From an uncultured Collinsella sp. (lineage in GTDB: Bacteria > Actinomycetota > Coriobacteriia > Coriobacteriales > Coriobacteriaceae), in assembly GCA_959600835.1 (NCBI GenBank), contig CAUGNQ010000028.1, positions 1-24,684 on the forward strand: a stretch of 24,684 nucleotides of DNA. Reading direction: 5' to 3'. Shown piece by piece: positions 7,863 to 14,845 of this stretch. A program made the position numbers and the translations under genes. Position 1 is the stretch's first letter, and each line of letters begins with the position of its first letter. The notes under the pieces were generated by a model. That model saw only the letters and a program-made list of their open reading frames with translations. It had not been told where the DNA came from and searched no databases.

Positions 7863-9011
7863 TTAATCGAGGATATCGTCGAGGGCGCTCTTGATACGAT
7901 CGGTTACCGACTTCTTACCGGAAGCGACGTCGTCGCCCATCTCGTCGGCAAAGGCGCGAAGCAGCTCGCGCTGCTTGTTGGAAAGGTTCGTGGGGACGAC
8001 CACGCGCATCTGCACGATCAGACGACCGCGTGAACCGCCACCGCCGATACGCGGCATGCCGTAATTGTTGACGCTCACGGTGTCACCGTACTGTGTGCCG
8101 GCGGGGACGCACAGTTTGACGACCTCGTCGGGCATAATGCCCTCGACCTCGATCTCGCAACCGAGCGCGGCCTGCGCAATCGAGATATCGCTCACCAGAT
8201 ACAGGTCGTCACCGTTGCGCTTAAAACGCTCGTGGTCGGCGACGCGCACGTTGACGATCAGGTCGCCCGAGGGCTCACCGCGAAGGCCCGCCTCGCCAAA
8301 GCCGCTCACGCGCAGCTGGCGACCGGTCGAAACACCGGCGGGAATATCGATGTCGATCTTTTCGTGCGAAGGCGTGCGGCCCTGACCGTCGCAGGTCTCG
8401 CAGGGATGGTCGATGACCGTGCCCTCGCCATGGCAGTCGGGACAAGGCGAAGAGGACTGAACCTGGCCCAGGAACGAGCGCTGGACCGTCGTGACATAGC
8501 CCGTGCCGTGGCAGCGGCTGCACTGCTTTTCCTGTGCGCCCTCGGCCCTACCGGTGCCGTTGCAATCCTCGCAGGGAGCAAGGCGGTCATAGCTGATCGT
8601 CTTTTTGCACCCGAGCGCCGCCTCCTCAAGGGTCACCGAAAGGGAGATGGCCATATCGCGGCCGCGACGACGCTCGCGGCGATTTCGGGCGCCACCGCCA
8701 GCACCGCCGCCAAAGAACGACGAGAAGAGGTCGTCCATGCCCATGCCGCCAAAGATATCGTTGATATCGACGTAGCCCGAGCCGCCAGGGCCGTCCGCGG
8801 TGCCGTAACGGTCGTAGTTAGCACGCTTCTGCTCGTCGGAAAGAACGGAATATGCCTCGTTGAGCTCCTTGAACTTGGCCTCGGCCTCGGGGTCGTCCGA
8901 AACGTCCGGGTGTACGGTACGGGCCTTCTTTAGAAACGCGCGCTTAATCGTCCGCGCGTCGGCATCCTTGTCGACGCCAAGTACCTCGTAGTAATCCCTA
9001 TTTTCCGACAC
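7863..9011 (-). CDS. dnaJ: Chaperone protein DnaJ (canonical, type I)
   Basis: DnaJ delivers unfolded proteins to DnaK and stimulates its ATPase. The 382-residue protein has all parts of a type I J-protein: a J domain (about 5-70) with HPD at 34-36, a Gly/Phe-rich linker (about 73-110), four CxxCxGxG zinc repeats (Cys147, 164, 190 and 204 lead them), and the complete substrate-binding C-terminal domains to about residue 360. The start is GTG at 9011, with GGAAGGA about 8 bases upstream; the frame runs open 22 codons further but without a plausible J-domain lead. It follows a second, divergent dnaJ at a distance of 81 bases. That gap holds a sigma-B-like promoter candidate; no CIRCE or HAIR heat-shock operator is visible. 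No dnaK or grpE lies in the window. Confidence 0.97.
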   Translation of the reverse strand: MSENRDYYEVLGVDKDADARTIKRAFLKKARTVHPDVSDDPEAEAKFKELNEAYSVLSDEQKRANYDRYGTADGPGGSGYVDINDIFGGMGMDDLFSSFFGGGAGGGARNRRERRRGRDMAISLSVTLEEAALGCKKTISYDRLAPCEDCNGTGRAEGAQEKQCSRCHGTGYVTTVQRSFLGQVQSSSPCPDCHGEGTVIDHPCETCDGQGRTPSHEKIDIDIPAGVSTGRQLRVSGFGEAGLRGEPSGDLIVNVRVADHERFKRNGDDLYLVSDISIAQAALGCEIEVEGIMPDEVVKLCVPAGTQYGDTVSVNNYGMPRIGGGGSRGRLIVQMRVVVPTNLSNKQRELLRAFADEMGDDVASGKKSVTDRIKSALDDILD

Positions 9012-9053
9012 GACCGAATCCTTCCGACTTTCATTATTGTCACAGTGCGTCCT

Positions 9054-9079
9054 ATACCCAAGCTGGGCCGGCCGCAAAC
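9054..9079 (-). promoter_or_regulatory. Candidate sigma-B/F-type promoter of dnaJ
   Basis: In the 81-base gap before dnaJ the minus strand reads GTTTGC-N14-GGGTAT. This closely matches the general-stress promoter pattern (GTTT near -35, GGGTAT near -10) of sigma-B and sigma-F family factors. Transcription would start about 35 bases before the GTG. A housekeeping-type alternative (TTGGGT-N17-AATAAT) overlaps it. Whether this organism has a sigma-B-like factor is not shown here. Confidence 0.35.
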
Positions 9080-9092
9080 AGAGGGTTTGATG

Positions 9093-10196
9093 TTATTGCA
9101 TTGCGTAGGGCGAAAGCATGGCACGCTGCGAGCAGCTCGCAAACCAAACCGACACGAGCGCAAACATAAATCCGTTGGCAAAACCGTTGACAAACTGCAT
9201 CGCGCCGCGCTTCCACCACAGCAGGCTGCGGTGAAGCACGCCGTCCGAGAGCACCATGAACAGGCCCATGGCAAACGGAATGAAGCACATCACGGCAAAG
9301 GCCGAGAACACGCCCGAGATGGCCGACAGCACCAAAAACGGCGCCACGATGCCCATCAGGTAAAAACCGGTACGAGCTTTGCCTTCCAGGCGCTCGGCCT
9401 CAACATGGGCGCGACCGACCAGGTCGCCGCCCGCGGCACCGTTGGTGCCAGCATGACCCATGCCGCTAATGCGGACCTCGTCGCCGTCATGCGTGCCGGC
9501 AGGAAACTCAATCGTCTGCTCGGAGGTTACGCGAGTACGACCGCTGCCGCCGCAATCGGGGCAGGGGTCGGCGACGACCTTACCGGAACCGCCGCACTCG
9601 GGGCAGACCGACTGAAACGTGCCGGCACCGAACAGGAAGGACAGGTCGACATCGATGTGGCCGCGACCGCCGCAGCTCGGACAGGTATGTGCATGCTCGG
9701 AGGAGACAGAGCCCGAACCGCCGCAGTTGTTACAGGTATCGAAGCGCGTGTAGCGGACGGTCTTGCGGGCACCGCCCTTTGCCTCCTTGGCGTCGAGTTT
9801 GATATCGACGACAACGTTGGCGCCGTTCTCGGGATTATAGGCAGCCTGCCCGCGACGCGGCTGGCCCCAGGCGCCACCAAAGGGAAAGCCGCCCTCAAAG
9901 GGATTGCCATAGCCTGCGCTGCCGGCGTAGCCGCCGCCATAGGGAGAAGCCGTAGGGGCACCGGCAAAGGGATTGCCAGAACGCATGGCATCGTAGCGCG
10001 CACGTTTTTGCTCATCCGAAAGCACGGCGTAGGCCTCGGAAACCTCTTTAAACTTTTCCTCGGCATCCGGCTCTTTGTTGACGTCCGGATGGAGCTTACG
10101 GGCCTTTTGCTGGAAGGCCTTTTGAATATCACGCGAGGTGGCGTCCTTGGAGACACCTAGAATCTCGTAGTAATCTTTTTCGTTCATCGTCGCCAT
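9093..10196 (-). CDS. Membrane-anchored DnaJ-like protein (J domain, zinc finger, membrane segments)
   Basis: The 367-residue protein starts as a type I DnaJ: J domain (about 8-70) with HPD at 36-38, a Gly/Phe/Pro-rich linker (about 73-115), and four CxxCxGxG zinc repeats led by Cys155, 172, 198 and 212. The first C-terminal domain begins normally (TIEFPAGTHDGDEVRISGMG, GGDLVGRAHVE) but stops near residue 265. The second substrate domain and the dimerisation region are missing. In their place are about three hydrophobic helices (roughly 277-297, 299-316, 334-353) and a short polar end. It should still recruit DnaK, but at the membrane; this is inference. Start ATG at 10196 follows AGGAGG by 9 bases; ATG at 10187 and GTG at 10217 are alternatives. 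The frame is continuous, so the membrane part is a true fusion in this sequence. It lies just upstream of the canonical dnaJ. Confidence 0.85.
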   Translation of the reverse strand: MATMNEKDYYEILGVSKDATSRDIQKAFQQKARKLHPDVNKEPDAEEKFKEVSEAYAVLSDEQKRARYDAMRSGNPFAGAPTASPYGGGYAGSAGYGNPFEGGFPFGGAWGQPRRGQAAYNPENGANVVVDIKLDAKEAKGGARKTVRYTRFDTCNNCGGSGSVSSEHAHTCPSCGGRGHIDVDLSFLFGAGTFQSVCPECGGSGKVVADPCPDCGGSGRTRVTSEQTIEFPAGTHDGDEVRISGMGHAGTNGAAGGDLVGRAHVEAERLEGKARTGFYLMGIVAPFLVLSAISGVFSAFAVMCFIPFAMGLFMVLSDGVLHRSLLWWKRGAMQFVNGFANGFMFALVSVWFASCSQRAMLSPYAMQ

Positions 10197-10242
10197 GCGC
10201 GGCAACCTCCTGCTCACAGCAGCGTATATATTCCGGTAATTC

Positions 10243-10253
10243 TACCCGAGCGG
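10243..10253 (-). repeat. 11-base motif shared with the lepA upstream region
   Basis: CCGCTCGGGTA occurs here in the 58-base hemW-dnaJ2 spacer and again, exactly, at 14361-14371 before lepA. In both places it runs into a -10-like hexamer (TAGAAT here, TAAGAT at lepA). A related form (AGCTTGGGTATAGG) precedes dnaJ. It may be a shared promoter or regulator site; chance is not excluded, because the string is GC-rich and short. Confidence 0.3.
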
Positions 10254-10254
10254 C

Positions 10255-11487
10255 CTAAGCTAGATCCCAAAACAGCTCGAACAGAACATTTCCATCGAGC
10301 CAGCCCAGGTGTGTCGGTGCTAAACGAGCTCGAACATGGCCCGCGACGACATCTGCCGAAGTAAAGGGTCCCTCATGGACCCCGAGCGTCTCGGGCACCC
10401 AAGTGGCAAGACCCAATTCGAGCGCGCGATCACAAGCGGCTGTCAGCTCATCGGCCGGGATGACACGAGCCGCGCGAACCAACAGGTCGGACGCAATACC
10501 GCGCGTCATGCGACAAGCGAGCATCAGGTCTTCGGCCGCAGCCTCTCGCTGCGACAGGTATTCGGCCTCAAACGACGTCGCGTCATCGTCGCGCTGAACC
10601 AAACGCACACGGTACGCGTCGCCTCGAGCAGACACGCCGGGGAACAAACCTGCAAGACGGTCGAAATCCTCGTCGTCGAGCATGCCCGCGGCAGAACGAC
10701 CCAGGCCCAGGTAGCCCTGTCCGGTCCAGTAGGCAATGTTATGGGCGCACTCATGGCCGTCGAGCGCGTAGCTCGCCACCTCATACGGATGATAGCCGGC
10801 CGCACCCAGGCGCTCACGCGCCGCGTCCATGCACGAAGCCTGATAATCCTCATCGGGCTCGAGCGACTCGTCACGGCACGCCATGCGATAAAGGGGCGTC
10901 CCCTCCTCAAGCGTGAGCGGGTAGATCGACACATGATGCGGCGCCGCCGCCAGCACGCCATCGAGCGTGCTCCGCCAGCTTGCGGCCGTCTGCCCGGGAA
11001 GGCCGCACATCAGGTCGCACGACACATCGAGGCCAACTTCCTTCACCGTCGCGATAGCCGCAAGTGCCCGATTAGCATCGTGAATGCGGCCAATAGCAGC
11101 CAGCTCGGTATTGTCGAGGGTTTGCACGCCCAGAGAGATGCGCGTGACACCCGCCTCGGCAAGCGCGGTGGCGAGCTCGACGGTCAGCGACTCAGGATTG
11201 GCTTCGCAAGTAAATTCAACGGGCTTGCACCACATGGAGATACGACGGGCAAGTTTCACCAGGCGCTCCCCAGCCAGTGAGGGCGTGCCGCCGCCAATAT
11301 AGACCGTGCGGACCTGCGCAAGCGCCCCGGCGTCGCCAAAGGAATCGAGGCGCGCATACAGCTGCTCAAAATAGGAATCGAGCGCAGCATCCAAATCACA
11401 CAGAGCAAAGCTGCGCGAGTCAAAGTCGCAATAGCGGCATTTTTGAGCGCAAAACGGCACGTGCACGTACAGCGCGGTAACGGCCAC
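10255..11487 (-). CDS. hemW: HemW-type radical SAM haem chaperone (coproporphyrinogen oxidase-like)
   Basis: HemW proteins resemble oxygen-independent coproporphyrinogen III oxidase (HemN) but act as haem-binding chaperones. The 410-residue protein has the radical-SAM motif CAQKCRYC (Cys13, Cys17, Cys20) close to the N-terminus, GGGTPS at 65-70 and the haem-binding signature HNIAYW at 249-254, which marks HemW rather than HemN. The C-terminal winged-helix-like HemN_C region follows. The start is GTG at 11487 with GGAGG 7 bases upstream. It begins 2 bases after the dus stop, so it belongs to the same operon. The lepA-hemW-dnaJ neighbourhood is common in Gram-positive bacteria. Many databases label this gene hemN; enzyme activity in haem synthesis should not be assumed. 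Confidence 0.93.
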   Translation of the reverse strand: MAVTALYVHVPFCAQKCRYCDFDSRSFALCDLDAALDSYFEQLYARLDSFGDAGALAQVRTVYIGGGTPSLAGERLVKLARRISMWCKPVEFTCEANPESLTVELATALAEAGVTRISLGVQTLDNTELAAIGRIHDANRALAAIATVKEVGLDVSCDLMCGLPGQTAASWRSTLDGVLAAAPHHVSIYPLTLEEGTPLYRMACRDESLEPDEDYQASCMDAARERLGAAGYHPYEVASYALDGHECAHNIAYWTGQGYLGLGRSAAGMLDDEDFDRLAGLFPGVSARGDAYRVRLVQRDDDATSFEAEYLSQREAAAEDLMLACRMTRGIASDLLVRAARVIPADELTAACDRALELGLATWVPETLGVHEGPFTSADVVAGHVRARLAPTHLGWLDGNVLFELFWDLA

Positions 11488-11489
11488 CC

Positions 11490-12533
11490 TTAAGCCTCCA
11501 GCGGATGAGCGGGCACCGACTCACCGGCGGCAAGCGCGGCCTCGCAGGCCACCACATCGCGCTCGATATCATCGACCAGCGACATGAACTCCTCGTACGT
11601 AGAGCAACGCACCACCTGAGCGCGCCAGGCGGCGGCATGGGGCATGCCTTTTAAGTACCAGCTTGCGTACGTGCGGGCGCGCGACATGAGAGGCAAGAGC
11701 TCATGCGTCAGCGTTAGGTGCTCACGCAGAGCGTCCAAGCGCTCGACCGAGGAGCGAGAAGGAACCGGCATGCCATCGAGCGCAAGGGCGCGAGCATCGC
11801 CGCACACCCACGGATTGCCGTAGATGCCGCGCGCGATAAACACCGCGCTGGCACCCGAGCCGTGCAGATGCTCAGCAGCGTCCTCGGCCGAGAACACATC
11901 GCCCGAACCAATCACGGGAATCTCGACAGCGTCGGCAACCTCATCGACGACCGACCAATCGGCCTGGCCCGTGTAGAGCTGCGTGGCGCAACGACCATGC
12001 ACGGCGACTGCGGCAGCCCCTGCGCCCTCAAGCATCTGGGCAAATGTCGCGGCATTGCGGTCCTCGGCATAAAAGCCCTTGCGAATCTTGACGGTCACGG
12101 GCACGTGCGCCGCGCCCACCGTGGCCTCGACGATCTTCTCGGCCAGGTCGGGCGTGCGCATGAGCGCCGAACCCTCGCCCTTGGTAACGACCTTGCGGGC
12201 GGGACATGCCATATTGATATCGATGAGCGACAGGCGATCGCCAACGCGCTCCTCGACGGCGGCGACGGCGCTCGCAAACTGATCGGGCTTGGAGCCAAAG
12301 AGCTGCACGCAAATCTGCTGCTCCTCGTCGGCCGGTAGCACCAGGCGCCACGTCTTATTACTGGCATAGGCAAGGCCTGCCACGCTCACCATCTCGCTGT
12401 AGGCAAGGTTGGCACCGCGGCGGCGACACATGATGCGATAGGCGGGGTCGGTCACGCCCGCCATGGGAGCCATAAGGAACGGCTGCTCGGCATAGGCGCC
12501 CAGCAGCCGCAGACTATATTCGGAAAGAGCCAT
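11490..12533 (-). CDS. dus: tRNA-dihydrouridine synthase
   Basis: Dus enzymes are FMN-dependent and reduce uridine to dihydrouridine in tRNA D-loops using NADPH. The 347-residue protein has the N-terminal FMN-binding motif APMAGVTDPAYR at about 22-33, the active-site motif DINMACP with Cys110 as the proton donor, the KIRKGF motif at 149-154 and HGR near 180, all in a TIM barrel, then a helical C-terminal domain. The family usually has DINMGCP; Ala replaces Gly here. Length and motifs suggest the DusB type that is common in Gram-positives. ATG at 12533 lies 4 bases after the lepA stop; the Shine-Dalgarno sequence is weak, so coupling to lepA translation is likely. Confidence 0.95.
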   Translation of the reverse strand: MALSEYSLRLLGAYAEQPFLMAPMAGVTDPAYRIMCRRRGANLAYSEMVSVAGLAYASNKTWRLVLPADEEQQICVQLFGSKPDQFASAVAAVEERVGDRLSLIDINMACPARKVVTKGEGSALMRTPDLAEKIVEATVGAAHVPVTVKIRKGFYAEDRNAATFAQMLEGAGAAAVAVHGRCATQLYTGQADWSVVDEVADAVEIPVIGSGDVFSAEDAAEHLHGSGASAVFIARGIYGNPWVCGDARALALDGMPVPSRSSVERLDALREHLTLTHELLPLMSRARTYASWYLKGMPHAAAWRAQVVRCSTYEEFMSLVDDIERDVVACEAALAAGESVPAHPLEA

Positions 12534-12537
12534 AGAC

Positions 12538-14349
12538 CTACTCGTCCACCTTGAGGATCGCCATAAAGGCCTCCTGCGGGACCTCGACCGATCCGATGGC
12601 CTTCATACGCTTCTTGCCCTCTTTCTGCTTCTCGAGCAGCTTGCGCTTACGCGAGATATCGCCGCCGTAGCACTTGGCAAGAACGTCCTTGCGACGCGCC
12701 TTGACGGTGGAACGGGCGATGATCTTGTTGCCGATAGCACCCTGGATGGGCACCTCGAACAGCTGACGCGGGATGATCTCCTTGAGCTTGTCGCACAGGC
12801 CACGGGCCAGGCCATATGCCTTGTCCTTATGGACGATAAACGACAGCGCGTCCACCTCGTCGCCCGAAAGCAGGATGTCGAGCTTGACGAGCTCGGAGGG
12901 ACGATACTCGTTGAACTCGTAATCGAGCGAAGCATAGCCCTTGGTACGGCTCTTGAGCTGGTCAAAGAAGTCCAAGATGAGCTCGGCGAGCGGCATATCG
13001 AAGCGCATCTCGACCGATTTGCTCGTCAGGTGGATCATGTCGGTTGTGACGCCGCGGTGCTCGATGGCGAGCTGCATGACGGCACCCGTGTACTCAGGCG
13101 GACAGATGATCTTTGCCTTGAGGTAGGGTTCCTCGATACGTTCGATGCGCGTGGCCTCGGGAAGGTCCTGCGGACTGCGGACATCAATCATTTCGCCGTC
13201 GGTCTTGTAGACGTGATAGTCGACCGAGGGACTCGTGGCAATGAGGTCCAGGTTGAACTCGCGCTCCAGGCGTTCCTTGACGACTTCCATATGCAGCAGG
13301 CCCAGGAAGCCCACGCGGAAGCCGAAACCGAGCGCCACCGACGTCTCGGGCTCCCACACCAACGACGGATCGTTGACGTGCAGCTTATCGAGCGCGTCGC
13401 GCAGGTTCTCGTAGTCCTTGTTGTCGATCGGGAACAGGCCCGTGTAGACCATGGGCTTGGCCTCGCGGTAGCCCGGCAGAGGCTCGGGACAGGGGTTGGA
13501 AGCCCACGTAAGGGTATCGCCCACGCGAACGGCCTCGGGATCCTTCAAGCCCGTGACCACATATCCGACCTCGCCGACCGTCAGCGCGTCAACCGGGGTC
13601 TCGGCAGGACGCTTGACGCCCACGCCGTCGACCAAAAAGTCGCCCTTGGCCTGCATCATGCGCAGGGTATCGCCCTTTTTGATGGAACCATCAAAGACGC
13701 GCACCGTGGCGACGACGCCGCGGTACTCATCGAAGTACGAATCCAGAATAAGTGCCTTGAGAGGGGCATTTGCATCGCCCTTGGGAGGCGAGATCAAAAA
13801 GACGATGGACTCCAGCAGATCGTGGATGCCCTCACCGGTCTTGCCCGACACGCACACGGCATCGTCTGCGGGAATGGCCAGATCGTCTTCGATCTCGGTC
13901 TTAACCTCGTCGGGGTGCGCCGAGGGCAGGTCGATCTTGTTGATGGCCGGCACAATGTCCAGATTGGCGTTCATGGCGAGCGTCGCGTTGGAGACGGTCT
14001 GCGCCTCGACGCCCTGCGTGGCGTCGACAACGAGTACCGCGCCCTCACAGGCTGCCAGCGAGCGCGAGACCTCATAGGTAAAGTCCACGTGGCCCGGCGT
14101 ATCGATCAGATTGAACTGATACGTCTCACCATCGTCGGCGTCATAGGAAACGCGGACGGCATTGGACTTGATCGTAATGCCGCGCTCGCGCTCGATATCC
14201 ATGGTGTCGAGCAGCTGCGACTCCATGTCGCGTTCGTCGACGGTATGGGTGAGCTCGAGGATGCGGTCACTGATCGTGGACTTGCCATGGTCGATGTGCG
14301 CAACGATCGAGAAGTTGCGGATGTGGGAAATGTCAATTGAAGTATTCAT
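12538..14349 (-). CDS. lepA: Elongation factor 4 (LepA)
   Basis: LepA (EF4) is a ribosome-bound GTPase that acts in translation, with roles proposed in back-translocation and initiation or ribosome assembly. The 603-residue protein has G1 AHIDHGKST at 17-25, the RGITI effector motif at 56-60, DTPGH at 83-87 and NKID at 137-140, followed by EF-G-like domains and the LepA-specific C-terminal domain (GGDISRKRKLLEKQKEGKKR region). The reading frame continues 20 codons further upstream, but that part runs through the rpsT terminator. ATG at 14349 gives the normal N-terminus and length. No clear Shine-Dalgarno sequence precedes it and only 25 bases separate it from the terminator. It leads the block that ends at recO. 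Confidence 0.97.
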   Translation of the reverse strand: MNTSIDISHIRNFSIVAHIDHGKSTISDRILELTHTVDERDMESQLLDTMDIERERGITIKSNAVRVSYDADDGETYQFNLIDTPGHVDFTYEVSRSLAACEGAVLVVDATQGVEAQTVSNATLAMNANLDIVPAINKIDLPSAHPDEVKTEIEDDLAIPADDAVCVSGKTGEGIHDLLESIVFLISPPKGDANAPLKALILDSYFDEYRGVVATVRVFDGSIKKGDTLRMMQAKGDFLVDGVGVKRPAETPVDALTVGEVGYVVTGLKDPEAVRVGDTLTWASNPCPEPLPGYREAKPMVYTGLFPIDNKDYENLRDALDKLHVNDPSLVWEPETSVALGFGFRVGFLGLLHMEVVKERLEREFNLDLIATSPSVDYHVYKTDGEMIDVRSPQDLPEATRIERIEEPYLKAKIICPPEYTGAVMQLAIEHRGVTTDMIHLTSKSVEMRFDMPLAELILDFFDQLKSRTKGYASLDYEFNEYRPSELVKLDILLSGDEVDALSFIVHKDKAYGLARGLCDKLKEIIPRQLFEVPIQGAIGNKIIARSTVKARRKDVLAKCYGGDISRKRKLLEKQKEGKKRMKAIGSVEVPQEAFMAILKVDE

Positions 14350-14371
14350 GCGGACTATCTTACCCGAGCGG
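14350..14371 (-). promoter_or_regulatory. Candidate lepA promoter with almost no leader
   Basis: Between the rpsT terminator and the lepA ATG only about 25 bases remain. They contain CCGCTCGGGTA (shared with 10243-10253) and a -10-like TAAGAT at 14357-14362, 7 bases before the ATG. If used, transcription would start at or next to the start codon, giving a leaderless mRNA, a form common in actinobacteria. No consensus -35 is seen; the upstream part would fall in the terminator stem. Confidence 0.3.
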
Positions 14372-14374
14372 TAC

Positions 14375-14411
14375 AAAAAATGGAGCCTGTTCCATAAAAC
14401 AGGCTCCATTT
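14375..14411 (-). terminator. Strong intrinsic terminator after rpsT
   Basis: A perfect 14-pair stem (14398-14411 with 14378-14391) encloses a 6-base loop and is followed on the minus strand by a run of six T. It lies 35 bases after the rpsT stop and should isolate rpsT from lepA. Confidence 0.92.
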
Positions 14412-14445
14412 ATGCGCGTAATCTGTGTGGTGTGAAATTTACAAC

Positions 14446-14712
14446 TTAGGCGTTGATGCTGTTCACGAGCTTGGCAAGACCGGACTTGCGGTTGGAAGCC
14501 TGGTTCTTGTGGATAACATGCTTGGCGGCAGCCATGTCGAGACGCTTCGTGACGGTCTTGAGGGCAGCCTGGGCCTTCTCGGCGTCGCCCTCGGCGACGG
14601 CGGACTGGACGTGCTTGGTCAGCGTCTTGAGCTCGGACTTGACAGCCTTGTTACGCATGCGAGCTGCCTCATTGGTGCGGATACGCTTCTTCTGAGACTT
14701 GATGTTTGCCAC
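14446..14712 (-). CDS. rpsT: 30S ribosomal protein S20
   Basis: S20 is a primary 16S rRNA-binding protein of the small subunit body. The 88-residue, Lys/Ala-rich helical protein matches the family in length and sequence (ANIKSQKKRIRTNEAAR at the N-terminus, HKNQASNRKSGLAKLV near the C-terminus). The frame is open 23 codons further upstream, but GTG at 14712 gives the normal start and has GAAAGGA 9 bases before it. E. coli rpsT uses a non-ATG start (TTG) as well. It is a one-gene unit: an extended -10 promoter at 14788-14796, a folded leader and a strong terminator surround it. Position after holA is the usual one. Confidence 0.97.
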   Translation of the reverse strand: MANIKSQKKRIRTNEAARMRNKAVKSELKTLTKHVQSAVAEGDAEKAQAALKTVTKRLDMAAAKHVIHKNQASNRKSGLAKLVNSINA

Positions 14713-14734
14713 TTCTGGAGTTCCTTTCGAGTTC

Positions 14735-14782
14735 CTTGCAAAAAATGTATGACACCTCTGGGACACGGTGAGGTCATGCAAG
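14735..14782 (-). promoter_or_regulatory. Folded rpsT leader
   Basis: In the rpsT leader a 13-base arm (14770-14782) can pair with two later segments: CTTGCA with TGCAAG (14735-14740), and TGACCTC with GAGGTGTCA (14750-14758, one bulge or shift). The structure ends just before the Shine-Dalgarno sequence at about 14722-14727. S20 represses its own translation in E. coli, so a feedback site is a fair inference but is not shown. Confidence 0.4.
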
Positions 14783-14787
14783 CGCCT

Positions 14788-14796
14788 ACTATAGCA
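14788..14796 (-). promoter_or_regulatory. Extended -10 promoter of rpsT
   Basis: TGC-TATAGT is a good extended -10 element (five of six hexamer bases). It is placed about 75 bases before the rpsT start and gives a leader of roughly 70 nt. A perfect TTGACA stands at 14826-14831, but 32 bases separate it from the hexamer, too far to be its -35. Confidence 0.55.
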
Positions 14797-14845
14797 CGCT
14801 CCCTCTCAAAGGGATAGAACGAATTTGTCAAATAGGCAGGTATCA

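Noticed and set aside
9012..9092. CIRCE or HAIR heat-shock operator before dnaJ
   Set aside because: Neither TTAGCACTC-type nor CTTGAGT-type inverted repeats are present in this gap or before dnaJ2.
9093..10196. dnaJ2 as a pseudogene or frameshifted dnaJ
   Set aside because: The frame is intact to the stop, codon use is like that of its neighbours, and the C-terminal part is a coherent membrane region, not a random read-through.
12829..14340. A 503-codon plus-strand open frame opposite lepA
   Set aside because: Shadow of lepA caused by codon bias; no recognisable domain and no gene of that kind expected.
14350..14409. Longer lepA start at 14409
   Set aside because: It would place the first codons inside the rpsT terminator stem, and LepA of normal length starts at 14349.
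14826..14831. Perfect TTGACA upstream of rpsT as a -35 box
   Set aside because: It is 32 bases from the best -10 (TATAGT), and no hexamer at 16-18 bases resembles a -10.
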